This document shows, piece after piece, positions 43,314 through 53,684 of a stretch of DNA of 64,000 nt. How positions within the stretch are numbered: the first letter of the stretch is position 1; each line of letters starts with the position of its first letter. A model generated the notes under the pieces. The model did no database searches, was not told the origin of the DNA, and worked only from the letters and a program-made list of their open reading frames with translations. The stretch is from NCBI RefSeq assembly GCF_002356355.1, contig NZ_AP018052.1:1364001-1428000 (forward strand). The letters run 5' to 3'. The position numbers were made by a program, and so were the translations under genes. This stretch comes from Thiohalobacter thiocyanaticus (GTDB lineage: Bacteria; Pseudomonadota; Gammaproteobacteria; Thiohalobacterales; Thiohalobacteraceae).

Positions 43314-46300
43314 GTTCGCCGCCGCGTAGGCGGCTTAGAAATTCCAGGATGATCATTTCATCCACCTTGCTCCGTTCGCCGCCGCGTAGGCGGCTTAGAA
43401 ATTCTCGGGGTTGGGGTATCGGGGCTCATCCCCGTTCGCCGCCGCGTAGGCGGCTTAGAAAAGACGATTGCCGATGCGCTTCTTGAGGTGTTCGTTCGCC
43501 GCCGCGTAGGCGGCTTAGAAATCTGCGCGATCCCCGGCCATGTAGTGCTTCTGGTTCGCCGCCGCGTAGGCGGCTTAGAAATGTTGGCCTCGTTTTGCAG
43601 GTAGCCGGGGATCGTTCGCCGCCGCGTAGGCGGCTTAGAAACGCATGAGCAGCACCAGGCAGTCGATCTGATCGTTCGCCGCCGCGTAGGCGGCTTAGAA
43701 ACCGAGAAGGAGGCCCCATGAAGGTGGCAGAGCGTTCGCCGCCGCGTAGGCGGCTTAGAAATCCATGCGGCTGTTGCACTCCTCCAGGCTGGCGTTCGCC
43801 GCCGCGTAGGCGGCTTAGAAATGCTGGGTATCAGGGTCCGGCAGGGCCATGAAGTTCGCCGCCGCGTAGGCGGCTTAGAAAATTCAGCCTCGCTGATCGC
43901 GTCTCCGTCATATGTTCGCCGCCGCGTAGGCGGCTTAGAAATGAATCCAAGGGTATCTTGGACTGTAATGCGTGTTCGCCGCCGCGTAGGCGGCTTAGAA
44001 ATAGTATTTCTTCCCGCCTCCACGGCGGCCCTTGTTCGCCGCCGCGTAGGCGGCTTAGAAATACGCCGAGTGGGACTTCAGGCTCTCGTTCCCGTTCGCC
44101 GCCGCGTAGGCGGCTTAGAAACAAGGTCGTCTTGACCCCGCCCAGGGCCTCCATGTTCGCCGCCGCGTAGGCGGCTTAGAAAGTCTGCGTTCGAGACCTG
44201 CAGGTCGTCGGTGTGTTCGCCGCCGCGTAGGCGGCTTAGAAACCTGTGAATTTCTTATCGGCTTCAATCAGGCCGTTCGCCGCCGCGTAGGCGGCTTAGA
44301 AATATCTGAGATCCCGGAATCCGCCGGGTCGGTCGTTCGCCGCCGCGTAGGCGGCTTAGAAATCGATACCGGCCGCGCCGCAACCGATGTGCAGGTTCGC
44401 CGCCGCGTAGGCGGCTTAGAAATGGATCGAACGCATCTGGCCGCATGGCTACGCGTTCGCCGCCGCGTAGGCGGCTTAGAAAAGCTCCGCGCCGGAAAGC
44501 TCTGCTACCTTCACGTTCGCCGCCGCGTAGGCGGCTTAGAAAACTGCTGCCACGCCCTGCGTGAGGTGTGGACCGTTCGCCGCCGCGTAGGCGGCTTAGA
44601 AATGCTGCGGTATGCGCTTCACAGGCCGGATGTTGTTCGCCGCCGCGTAGGCGGCTTAGAAAGGTTCGATGACCTCCCTGAGACCCAGCGGACAGTTCGC
44701 CGCCGCGTAGGCGGCTTAGAAATTTCGGGTCCGGTCCAGGGAATGACTCCGTACGTTCGCCGCCGCGTAGGCGGCTTAGAAAGTATGAATCCATCCAAGC
44801 CGATCAGAACCCGTGTTCGCCGCCGCGTAGGCGGCTTAGAAATTGAGCCAGGACACCAGGCCGCCGATGTTGCCGTTCGCCGCCGCGTAGGCGGCTTAGA
44901 AATCGGCAGCCATCCGGCGCAGGGCGTTGGAGAGGTTCGCCGCCGCGTAGGCGGCTTAGAAAGTGATCCGGGTCACGCCGCCGCCCTGGTCCACGTTCGC
45001 CGCCGCGTAGGCGGCTTAGAAAAAAGCCGGCGCGCTCTATACGCCGCTGGATCCGTTCGCCGCCGCGTAGGCGGCTTAGAAATGATGGACCAGATCCGGG
45101 GCCGGTTCGATGACGTTCGCCGCCGCGTAGGCGGCTTAGAAAGACTGCGGGGTCGAATTCAGGAAATTGAAGTCGTTCGCCGCCGCGTAGGCGGCTTAGA
45201 AATGCACAAATTGCCTACAGGGCCAAAGGGTCCGGTTCGCCGCCGCGTAGGCGGCTTAGAAAGTCCGATCGACGAAGTGACGATCGCGGAGATCGTTCGC
45301 CGCCGCGTAGGCGGCTTAGAAAAGCACCCCGGCGACCACCCCGACCAGCAACAGGTTCGCCGCCGCGTAGGCGGCTTAGAAAGGATCCAGCAGCTGCGCG
45401 GTGGATCGAGGGACGTTCGCCGCCGCGTAGGCGGCTTAGAAAGCCAGGATACCGAGTCCTGCGCCGATGATGCCGTTCGCCGCCGCGTAGGCGGCTTAGA
45501 AATGTGCTTATCAGCACCAGCAACACGGTGATGTGTTCGCCGCCGCGTAGGCGGCTTAGAAAATTCGCCCCAGTCCAGCAGCCATGTGTCGATGGTTCGC
45601 CGCCGCGTAGGCGGCTTAGAAAACGTCGAGAATCCGATATAGGCCCCCACGACAGTTCGCCGCCGCGTAGGCGGCTTAGAAAATCGAGGCGCAGGAGGGT
45701 GACGGGGCCATCGCGTTCGCCGCCGCGTAGGCGGCTTAGAAATCCTTCTGTTTGGCCCGCTCAGCCTCCAAGGCGTTCGCCGCCGCGTAGGCGGCTTAGA
45801 AATGATTGAGGACGCGCTACGGCAGACTCATGATGTTCGCCGCCGCGTAGGCGGCTTAGAAATCAAGGACCCGGACGAGGCGAGGGCGCAGATTGTTCGC
45901 CGCCGCGTAGGCGGCTTAGAAATTGTTGAAGGCCTGCAGCTCCGGGATCTCCACGTTCGCCGCCGCGTAGGCGGCTTAGAAAGCGCTCAGGCCTGGCGCT
46001 TAAGCACGGTATCAGTTCGCCGCCGCGTAGGCGGCTTAGAAAACCCCGTGGGGTCTGGCCCTCATCGACGACGTGTTCGCCGCCGCGTAGGCGGCTTAGA
46101 AAACATCGGACGCGGCCAGCAGCCGGTCACGGATGTTCGCCGCCGCGTAGGCGGCTTAGAAAATATCGTCGAGCCAGCGGGGCGTGTTGCGGTCGTTCGC
46201 CGCCGCGTAGGCGGCTTAGAAACGCTTCGGCGGGAGGGAACATGACCCGCTTTAGTTCGCCGCCGCGTAGGCGGCTTAGAAATCCTGCTGCTGCAGGGCC

Positions 46301-49105
46301 AGCTCCAGCGGGTCGTTCGCCGCCGCGTAGGCGGCTTAGAAATACCGAGTGGTGCCACGGGCATGGCTGGTAGGGTTCGCCGCCGCGTAGGCGGCTTAGA
46401 AAGTGTAGGTGGTGCCGCCGATGGTAAATGTGTCGTTCGCCGCCGCGTAGGCGGCTTAGAAAGAGGACCACGGCAGTGCCATCCGTACCGTGGCGTTCGC
46501 CGCCGCGTAGGCGGCTTAGAAACTATCGCCGACTGGGATTCACTCTCGGATGAGGTTCGCCGCCGCGTAGGCGGCTTAGAAAATAGGACCACACCCATGG
46601 CCTGACATCAGAATGTTCGCCGCCGCGTAGGCGGCTTAGAAATGGAGAAGAAGGCCAACCTGATCCAGGAGGTCGTTCGCCGCCGCGTAGGCGGCTTAGA
46701 AATGAAGCAGCTTGATTCGTTCTCTGCCCTGACCGTTCGCCGCCGCGTAGGCGGCTTAGAAATCAATGAGCGCCAGTGTCTCGTAGTTGATCCCGTTCGC
46801 CGCCGCGTAGGCGGCTTAGAAAATCATGTCCCGCTTCATGAACTCGATTTCACCGTTCGCCGCCGCGTAGGCGGCTTAGAAAAGATTGGCGAGTGCGCGG
46901 CCACGCTCTGAGATGTTCGCCGCCGCGTAGGCGGCTTAGAAAACCACAATAAACCACCCACCGCCGAAGCACTCGTTCGCCGCCGCGTAGGCGGCTTAGA
47001 AATACCAGTCAAGCGCACCGGGGGCGGGCGGTCAGTTCGCCGCCGCGTAGGCGGCTTAGAAAACCCGGAAGAAGTCGATCAGCTCGGTCCTGACGTTCGC
47101 CGCCGCGTAGGCGGCTTAGAAAAGCGGGGCCGTCGATGCAAACCGGCTGTCATCGTTCGCCGCCGCGTAGGCGGCTTAGAAACACACCGTGGGCAGATAC
47201 GCTTGTCTGTGATCGTTCGCCGCCGCGTAGGCGGCTTAGAAAGCTTGAGTGTGCCTGCGTCGAACTGGATCGGCGTTCGCCGCCGCGTAGGCGGCTTAGA
47301 AACTACCGGGTAGTGCCCCGGCTCTGGCTGGTAGGCGTTCGCCGCCGCGTAGGCGGCTTAGAAATGCTGGCGGCCCTTGAGGACCAGGACGCGGACGTTC
47401 GCCGCCGCGTAGGCGGTTTAGAAAATTCAGGCGGATATGTGCAACCGGGGCTACTCGTTCGCCGCCGCGTAGGCGGCTTAGAAATATGACAAATACCACC
47501 TGATCGTTCCCCGGGGGTTCGCCGCCGCGTAGGCGGCTTAGAAAGCGCCGGTAAGCATCAGAGCGCCACGCGAGGCGTTCGCCGCCGCGTAGGCGGCTTA
47601 GAAATGAAGTCGCAGCATGAACGGGAGATGGAGTTAGTTCGCCGCCGCGTAGGCGGCTTAGAAATTGTGCGTGGACTTTATTTCAGTACGGAGCGCGTTC
47701 GCCGCCGCGTAGGCGGCTTAGAAACACTCCACCGGGATATTGATAAGCGCATGGGAGTTCGCCGCCGCGTAGGCGGCTTAGAAATGCACCAGTATCTGGA
47801 CCCGCAGCGCGACATCGTTCGCCGCTGCGTAGGCGGCTTAGAAACACCACAGCCCCGGTGAACAGGTAGAACGGCCCGTTCGCCGCCGCGTAGGCGGCTT
47901 AGAAAAATGGTAGGACTCCAGCCGGTCTATCCGGTGCGTTCGCCGCCGCGTAGGCGGCTTAGAAAGCGTACCGAGTGGACTGGCGAAACGGACTATGGTT
48001 CGCCGCCGCGTAGGCGGCTTAGAAAACAGACCCGATACTGCGGGAAGAGACCTGGACGTTCGCCGCCGCGTAGGCGGCTTAGAAATTGCCGACGATGGCA
48101 TGGCAATGGATCAGGGTGTTCGCCGCCGCGTAGGCGGCTTAGAAACGTATCAGTTGAAACCGCCAATGGATGCCGGCGTTTGCCGCCGCGTAGGCGGCTT
48201 AGAAAACATGGAAGAAAGCGATCAGCTCCTCCAGGTCGTTCGCCGCCGCGTAGGCGGCTTAGAAATTCCGGGCGGCGGTCAGGTAGGCGATCTCCATGTT
48301 CGCCGCCGCGTAGGCGGCTTAGAAATGACCCCCTCGACAGATGGGGCCAGCGATAACGTTCGCCGCCGCGTAGGCGGCTTAGAAAAAAATCCCCGATGGA
48401 CATGGACTGGGGCTGGAGTTCGCCGCCGCGTAGGCGGCTTAGAAATGCAGGCCCTGCCCAACGCCACAGAAGAAGAAGTTCGCCGCCGCGTAGGCGGCTT
48501 AGAAATGTCACTACCTTGTGCAGTCGAGTAATCAGCTGTTCGCCGCCGCGTAGGCGGCTTAGAAAGCTGAGGCGGGAGGGAACTGAATGACCCGCTTGTT
48601 CGCCGCCGCGTAGGCGGCTTAGAAAGTGGTCGCCCTTCTCGCTGGTGATCGCCTCATGTTCGCCGCCGCGTAGGCGGCTTAGAAACGGTCAATTTCGGGG
48701 TAACGGGCGAAGTTTGTGTTCGCCGCCGCGTAGGCGGCTTAGAAAAATAGGATCAGGCTCCAGATAAATCGTCCGTAGTTCGCCGCCGCGTAGGCGGCAT
48801 AGAAATCGCCCGAGAATGAGCGGAAGCCTGCTATGGGGTTCACCGCCGCGTAGGCGGCTTAGAAAGATATAGATAACGGTGAAGCCGGCATTGGTGAGTT
48901 CGCCGCCGCGTAGGTGGCTTAGAAAATCCCCGACCAGGCGGTCTTCGGGACGGTCCAGTTCGCCGCCGCGTAGGCGGCTTAGGAATACCCGCGTACCGAC
49001 TGCCGCTACCTCAAGCAGTTCGCCACCGCGTAGGCGGCTTAAAAATTGAAGGTGCCGTTGGTGTGGTCCACGGTGGCGTTCGCCGCCGCACAGGTGGCTT
49101 AGAAA
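43314..49105 (+). CRISPR. Type I-F CRISPR array, 97 repeats and 96 spacers
   Basis: The 28-bp repeat starts GTTCGCCGCCGCGTAGGCGG and ends CTTAGAAA, with stem GCCGCC/GGCGGC and loop GCGTA. Repeats recur every 60 bases. Three intervals are longer (two of 61, one of 62), giving 32-base spacers with two of 33 and one of 34. Counted from 43314 to 49078 this gives 97 repeats. Early repeats are identical. Variants appear only towards the right (near 47416, 47826, 48181, 48799) and cluster in the last five (48838-49105), so the left end beside cas1 is the active leader end. Long frames across the array are artefacts of the 60-base period. Confidence 0.98.
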
Positions 49106-49504
49106 CGCGTGACACCGGGCTTTCGGAGCTGCGGGAGGTGGGCCGCCACTGCGTGCCCGGCTTTTACGCTCGAGGAGCTGGGTGAGTGGAGGCTGGACCG
49201 GGATCGGGAACCAGTACTTCCATTCACCGGCCTGGATGGCCTCCAGCGAGGCACAAGTACCCCAGGGGAAATCCTTCCGGTTCGCCTTCGCGTCGTCCCC
49301 AACTGACCATCCGGAATCCGCATGAACGGGTGCGCACCGGCAGACAGATGCCGGGCACAGAGAAATGGACTCGGATGTCTCGGCCGAGATAGGGGTATTT
49401 CACAGCGACAATCACCGTAAAAATATACAGTATGTAGTACTGGGATATCTGGCAGAATTTCTGTATATTTCCGGTTGTTTTCTTCGGATCAGGAGGACCC
49501 AGCC
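49106..49504. other. Flank of the array, no convincing gene
   Basis: GC-rich up to about 49320, then AT-rich. A frame containing QYFHSPAWMASSEAQVPQG looks coding-like but has no start and is probably debris. The AT-rich end should contain the promoter of the next gene. Confidence 0.5.
49438..49457. promoter_or_regulatory. Weak LexA-like box before the YedK gene
   Basis: TACTGGGATATCTGGCAGAA keeps the CTG-N10-CAG frame of the SOS box, but the inner T and A of CTGT/ACAG are changed. It lies about 48 bases before the SOS-associated protease-like gene, which is why it was noted. Confidence 0.3.
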
Positions 49505-50179
49505 ATGTGTGGCCGCTTCTCCAGGACCAGTCCCCCCGAGACCTTTGCCAGCTTGGTGGAGGGTCGAAATGATATCGATGACTTACCGCCGCAGTACAAC
49601 ACCCTGCCCGGCCAAAAAGCACTCGTCTGTCGGATTGATCCCGCAGGCGAGCGGGAGATGGCCCTGCTGCGCTGGCCCTACATCCCGCCGTTCGAGAAGC
49701 AGCCCAAGACCCGCTACTCCACCATCAATGCCAAGGCCGAAACCCTGACGACCAGCCGCCTCTGGCGGTTCCCCTTCCAGCATTTCCGCTGTCTCATCGC
49801 TGCTGATGGCTTCTATGAGCCGAAGGACACCGGTGAGAAGCGCAAGCCGCAGTATTACTTCCGACGCAGGGACGGCGAACCCTTCTTCATGGCCGGACTC
49901 TGGGGGCGTTGGGAGCCGCCTGGAGGGGAGGGCGGTGAGGCGTTTGATTCCTGCGCGATCATCACGACCGAGGCCAATGCAGTCGTTGGCGAGGTTCATC
50001 CGCGGATGCCGGTGATTCTCCAGCCCGATGCCTGGGCGCAGTGGCTGGATCCAGCGGTCACGGACCCTGAGCAAGTACAGGACCTGTTGGAGCCAGCGCC
50101 GGACGAAGGATGGGAAGGGTATCCGGTGGGCTATTACACCCGCGAGGACAGTCCGCAGGTGATCGAACGCCAAAACTGA
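49505..50179 (+). CDS. yedK: YedK/HMCES-type abasic-site protein (SRAP family)
   Basis: A 224-residue SRAP-domain protein. The N-terminal MCGRFSR supplies Cys2, which crosslinks to abasic sites in single-stranded DNA. Other family blocks are PQYNTLPGQ, YSTINAKAETL (with the active-site Asn and Glu), RCLIAADGFYEP and VHPRMPVIL (with the catalytic His). The protein shields abasic sites during replication. AGGAGG stands before the start. Placement between a CRISPR array and a nuclease gene is compatible with a role in damage caused by defence nucleases, but the gene is also common elsewhere. Confidence 0.92.
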   Translation: MCGRFSRTSPPETFASLVEGRNDIDDLPPQYNTLPGQKALVCRIDPAGEREMALLRWPYIPPFEKQPKTRYSTINAKAETLTTSRLWRFPFQHFRCLIAADGFYEPKDTGEKRKPQYYFRRRDGEPFFMAGLWGRWEPPGGEGGEAFDSCAIITTEANAVVGEVHPRMPVILQPDAWAQWLDPAVTDPEQVQDLLEPAPDEGWEGYPVGYYTREDSPQVIERQN

Positions 50180-50182
50180 AAA

Positions 50183-50200
50183 CCCCCGCCGGAGCGGGGG
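50183..50200 (-). terminator. GC hairpin after the YedK gene
   Basis: CCCCCGC pairs with GCGGGGG around a 4-base loop. The T-run (TTTTCAGTTTT) lies on the minus-strand side, so it would best end leftward transcripts; on the plus strand it is only a hairpin. Confidence 0.5.
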
Positions 50201-50284
50201 CTGCGCCTTCCCTGGCATTGAGCCGGATCGCAGACCCTAGTGTCGCTCGGCGCAAAACATGTTGACTGAATCCGTTATTAAAGA

Positions 50285-50677
50285 ATGACAGCATGTGACA
50301 TATACATTGGGAGTTTGGAAGATCCTGGATTCGCGAGGGAGGGCGGAGACTGGAATGGCAATCTTCCTGCCCGGAAAAGTCCGTTCTTCCCGCCTCCTAA
50401 AGGAGCTTATAATGGTGCATTCCACGAGTGGGTTGCAACGGCTGGAGTAAGTTGTACGCAGGTAGATTTTGGTGGGTGGGTTGCCGTTGTGAATAAGAAG
50501 AAAATTCTAGAATTTATCGCGTATTGTTACGCATGTGATCCATCATATACCGATACTAGCAAGGCTTTGATATGGAGGAATAATGCCTACTTGCAGGATC
50601 AACTGCGTGAGATTTATGACTATGTAAACCGTCTAGACGACAACAGACAGTATGCGTTAGTCGCGAGTGAGTTTTGA
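50285..50677 (+). CDS. Hypothetical protein upstream of a nuclease gene
   Basis: A 130-residue protein that I do not recognise, lower in GC than the array side. It starts MTACDIYIGSLEDPG, has a probable beta-rich middle (VDFGGWVAVVNKKKILEFIA) and a helical end (QDQLREIYDYVNRLDD). There is no signal peptide or membrane segment. It lies 58 bases before the PD-(D/E)XK nuclease gene and could be its partner or an inhibitor. Function unknown. Confidence 0.6.
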   Translation: MTACDIYIGSLEDPGFAREGGDWNGNLPARKSPFFPPPKGAYNGAFHEWVATAGVSCTQVDFGGWVAVVNKKKILEFIAYCYACDPSYTDTSKALIWRNNAYLQDQLREIYDYVNRLDDNRQYALVASEF

Positions 50678-50735
50678 ATATAGATATTCAACTTCTGGGT
50701 TTTGACAGATCGTCCTATAAAGGAAACACGCAGGT

Positions 50736-51941
50736 ATGAATCAATATCAATATGCTGTTCCGGTACATGTGTCTGATGGAGGAGGGGTGGTTCCCTTAAA
50801 GAGGGTGCCGCTCACTTCATCGGAAAAGGAAAATGAGTACAACGAGGTTTGGCTTCAAAACGTATTATTCCAGGAGCCCGGCTGCTTGCCTGTAAATGAG
50901 GTTGATAGCGCATATTCTGACCTGGTTCCGATCTGTCGAGAACTAAGTACATCGGTCGGATATATTGACATATTGTACGCCACCCCTAGAGGGCAACTTG
51001 TCATACTTGAAGCCAAACTATGGCGTAATCCAGAATCCAGGCGGAAAGTGGTTGGTCAGATTCTTGACTATGCAACTGAGCTTAGCCGATGGTCTTATGA
51101 GGATCTTCAGCGCGAGGTATCAAAAGCAACGAAGCGAAAAGGGAATGTGCTCTATGACATTGTTGCAGAGCGATTTCCAGAGCTTGATGAGAGCCAATTT
51201 GTAGATGAGGTCTCTCAGTCACTCAGGCTGGGACGATTCCTATTGCTAGTCGCCGGTGACGGTATTAGAGAGGGTGTCAGCAACATAGCAGAATATCTTC
51301 AGGGCTATCATGCACTTCACTTCACGTTCGGGCTGGTAGAGGTCATGGTATACCAGATGAACGGTGGCTATCTTATACAGCCTCATGTCTTGGCCAAGAC
51401 AGAGGTATTCAAGAGGTTAATAGTGGAAGTTCCTGCCGATAACTTGACTGTCATGGATGAAAGCCAAGAAGAAAAGAATGCTCGTGAATTAAATGATTGG
51501 CAAAACTTCTATCTCGGATTTTGGAAAGAATTGCTATCCACATTGAAGCTCGATGATGCGGGTCAGCCAATACCCAAAGCCAATGCAGTGGGTAATATTT
51601 ATTTTTCCATGCCGCTGCAAGGTGGGCAATCTTGGATTACCTGCTATTTCTTGAAGAGTAAAAACGAAGCCGGGGTTTTTCTTACATTTACGCGCGGTGA
51701 GCTTGCGGATCGCGTATATAGACTACTGGAAGCTGAGCAAGAAGAAATCGATCGTGCATTAGGTATTGAAGTGGAGTGGCAATCCTACGAAGGCAAGCAC
51801 AGGATATTGTCGTCGGTCAGAGTGAGTGATATTTTTGACGAGAATAATCGAGAGGACTTGCTTGCATTCTTCCGCGATAGAATAAATCGATTTGTTAATA
51901 CATTCAGGCCACGTTTAAAGAAAATTGATTCAAACCAATAA
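50736..51941 (+). CDS. PD-(D/E)XK-superfamily nuclease-like protein
   Basis: A 401-residue protein. The segment VGYIDILYATPRGQLVILEAK shows the Asp-X(n)-Glu-X-Lys metal-binding core of restriction-endonuclease-like folds, followed by RRKVVGQILDYATELSRW, a helix with the usual Gln/Tyr residues. The C-terminal half (about residue 230 on) is a separate alpha-beta region with no recognised motif. It is AT-richer than the chromosome left of 20 kb and lies in the defence segment, so a DNA-targeting anti-phage role is likely. I do not recognise a named family. Confidence 0.7.
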   Translation: MNQYQYAVPVHVSDGGGVVPLKRVPLTSSEKENEYNEVWLQNVLFQEPGCLPVNEVDSAYSDLVPICRELSTSVGYIDILYATPRGQLVILEAKLWRNPESRRKVVGQILDYATELSRWSYEDLQREVSKATKRKGNVLYDIVAERFPELDESQFVDEVSQSLRLGRFLLLVAGDGIREGVSNIAEYLQGYHALHFTFGLVEVMVYQMNGGYLIQPHVLAKTEVFKRLIVEVPADNLTVMDESQEEKNARELNDWQNFYLGFWKELLSTLKLDDAGQPIPKANAVGNIYFSMPLQGGQSWITCYFLKSKNEAGVFLTFTRGELADRVYRLLEAEQEEIDRALGIEVEWQSYEGKHRILSSVRVSDIFDENNREDLLAFFRDRINRFVNTFRPRLKKIDSNQ

Positions 51942-51995
51942 AACCCAATTCGATTCGAGCCGAAAATGGAATCCGTCGGTACGATGGAATTGCTC

Positions 51996-52985
51996 TCAAT
52001 GGGTGGTCTCTGTGAGGCGAAGGGAGACAATAGTGATATTGTCAATGAGGTCAGGAAGGCCGGCCATTGTATCTCCGATATCCTTAACGGTTTTTCCTGC
52101 CTGAATGTCTTGCCCGATTGTGCGATACGCCGCGTACCGGTTGTCCTTCGTTCCATTGGTATGAACGCCGTCGGTTACACCTAGAATCAGACTATCAGGC
52201 GGTACAGTAAAGTCCTTAATCTCGGGGCTTCGGATCATCAAACCATTGAAGCAGCTATCCCCGATGGCTCGGGTGACGGCGATTCCGAGCGTGTCCTCAT
52301 CAGTGGGGCCAACCATAAGATACTGATCGCCCAGACTGGCGGCCCTATGCCAGAAGGGTGGGTTGTCCCGCGCCTGTGTTGCCTGGAGCGCTTGCGTGAT
52401 GGTGGTTCGATCCTTCTGGCATGTCATTACGGACTGGGCCGTCGTGGCATGCAGTATGCCCTCAGGGGTCTGAACCAGGATTGCTGAATCCCCCAGCTGA
52501 GCTGTGAATACCTTAAGATTATCGCCGGCGGAAATGATGTAAGCTATCGACAAGGTGGTACCTACATGCTTGTAGTGGGCGCAATCGGTCACCAACAGCG
52601 CAATGGTGGCGCGTAGAGCTTCATGGACCCTGGCAGCATAATCATCCGGTGCGATGGCATTACGGTGATTCCGGCCATGGTCGTTCTGTGCCGGGTCAGT
52701 GGTAACCTGTACTCCTGCGATATTATTTATCAGATGTTGCTCTGAGGGTGCTTGACCCTCCTGCTCGGATACGACCTTTTCCGGAAGTTTCTGTTGCAGC
52801 CCGAATCTGAAGTAATGGGTCAAACGGCTTGCGGCCAGATCGGCTACGTCCGCACCCCCATGGCCGTCGAGTACCGCCAGAAGATAACCGTCCGCAACCG
52901 GCTGCGCGACCCAGCGATCTTCCTGGTAGGCGCGCTGGTTAATTGACTGAAAAACATCCAGTGACAGTCGGTCTATAAAACCCAT
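51996..52985 (-). CDS. PP2C-type protein phosphatase
   Basis: A 329-residue metal-dependent Ser/Thr phosphatase. Motifs in order: NQRAYQEDRW (the ED metal ligand), AVLDGHGGADVADLAA, HVGTTLSIAYI, VFTAQLGDSAIL, VTRAIGD, ILGVTDGVHTNG and DNITIVSL, so all key aspartates are present. The ATG at 52985 gives the proper N-terminus (MGFIDRLSLDVFQSINQRA). It lies 4 bases after the 97-residue gene in a leftward operon that starts near the palindrome at 53613. No kinase is seen within the window, so its substrate is open. A partner protein in the same gene cluster is one possibility. Confidence 0.92.
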   Translation of the reverse strand: MGFIDRLSLDVFQSINQRAYQEDRWVAQPVADGYLLAVLDGHGGADVADLAASRLTHYFRFGLQQKLPEKVVSEQEGQAPSEQHLINNIAGVQVTTDPAQNDHGRNHRNAIAPDDYAARVHEALRATIALLVTDCAHYKHVGTTLSIAYIISAGDNLKVFTAQLGDSAILVQTPEGILHATTAQSVMTCQKDRTTITQALQATQARDNPPFWHRAASLGDQYLMVGPTDEDTLGIAVTRAIGDSCFNGLMIRSPEIKDFTVPPDSLILGVTDGVHTNGTKDNRYAAYRTIGQDIQAGKTVKDIGDTMAGLPDLIDNITIVSLRLTETTH

Positions 52986-52989
52986 GCCT

Positions 52990-53283
52990 TTATACCCCCT
53001 CAACCGCCAAAACGTAATCCTCAAACCACTGATCCATGCAGCTGTATACGGCCATCCAGGCCCTGCATGGCATCGGATAATCCAGTCCATCAATTTTGAT
53101 CACAAGCCTTCCGCAGTGATGGTCGTAATATGCAATTGCGGTTTGACGATACAGTTCAAGTGCCGTGTGGCGATCCTTTAACCTGACGATTCGACAGAGA
53201 TTTACCTCCTCACACTGGACGACAAGCATCAGGTTGTCCCAGCAATTGACACCGGGAGCCATTTTCAGAATTGCCTTAGCCAT
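52990..53283 (-). CDS. Hypothetical cysteine-containing protein
   Basis: A 97-residue protein with six cysteines (NCWDN, VQCEEVNLCR, HHCGRL, MPCRAW, SCMDQW), mixed alpha-beta, no membrane segment. I recognise no family. It is cotranscribed with the PP2C gene (4-base gap) and the small membrane protein upstream. It could be a regulatory partner or target of the phosphatase. Confidence 0.55.
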   Translation of the reverse strand: MAKAILKMAPGVNCWDNLMLVVQCEEVNLCRIVRLKDRHTALELYRQTAIAYYDHHCGRLVIKIDGLDYPMPCRAWMAVYSCMDQWFEDYVLAVEGV

Positions 53284-53341
53284 AATCCGTATTCTATCAA
53301 GTTCAAAGTAATGGTAATGCGATCAGTTCAGGCGGCGTTTT

Positions 53342-53518
53342 TCATATAACGCCGAATATTTTCCACATGGAGAGCACATACAGACATAGTGCAATGAGTA
53401 ATGTATCCATTCGGTCACTCATCAGCGTGACCATGATTATACTTCCCACGAACCACCACACCAGGAGTGTCCAGGCGCTGAAATGACGTAGCAGGAAATC
53501 CAGAAGAGCATCCTCCAT
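53342..53518 (-). CDS. Small membrane protein, first gene of the PP2C operon
   Basis: About 58 residues with two predicted transmembrane helices (WTLLVWWFVGSIIMVTLM and DTLLIALCLYVLSMWKIFGV). The ATG at 53518 has AGGAG at 7 bases; an ATG at 53524 is too close to it. A -10 element TATGAT and the shared palindrome lie about 90 bases upstream. Small membrane proteins of this kind are often effectors or anchors in defence modules, but nothing in the sequence proves it. Confidence 0.55.
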   Translation of the reverse strand: MEDALLDFLLRHFSAWTLLVWWFVGSIIMVTLMSDRMDTLLIALCLYVLSMWKIFGVI

Positions 53519-53605
53519 TGTCATTCTCCTGTGTCTATGCCGAACTCAGTATATGCAGTCGTCCTTAAATACATCTGGGGCGGTAGCCAATCCAGATTCC
53601 ACTTC

Positions 53606-53645
53606 ATCATACGCCTACCTGCGACAGTTTCTGTCGCAGGTAGGC
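53606..53645. promoter_or_regulatory. Operator-promoter 1 of the TGCGACA regulon
   Basis: A perfect 14-bp inverted repeat: GCCTACCTGCGACA (53613-53626), five bases, then TGTCGCAGGTAGGC (53632-53645). On the minus strand TGTCGCAG is followed after 7 bases by the -10 element TATGAT (53606-53611). On the plus strand TACCAT lies 8 bases after it. It can serve both the PP2C operon and the small rightward transcript. Confidence 0.8.
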
Positions 53646-53684
53646 GATACCATGGCACCTCATTCAATCGCATGGGGGGTATGA

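Noticed and set aside
43253-48590. Many long open frames on both strands with repeated RRRVGGLE or FLSRLRGGE peptides
   Set aside because: They are by-products of the 60-base period of the CRISPR array, which is divisible by three, so repeats stay open in several frames.
49099-49392. Short overlapping frames just right of the array
   Set aside because: Frames on both strands are short, lack starts and partly continue out of the last repeat.
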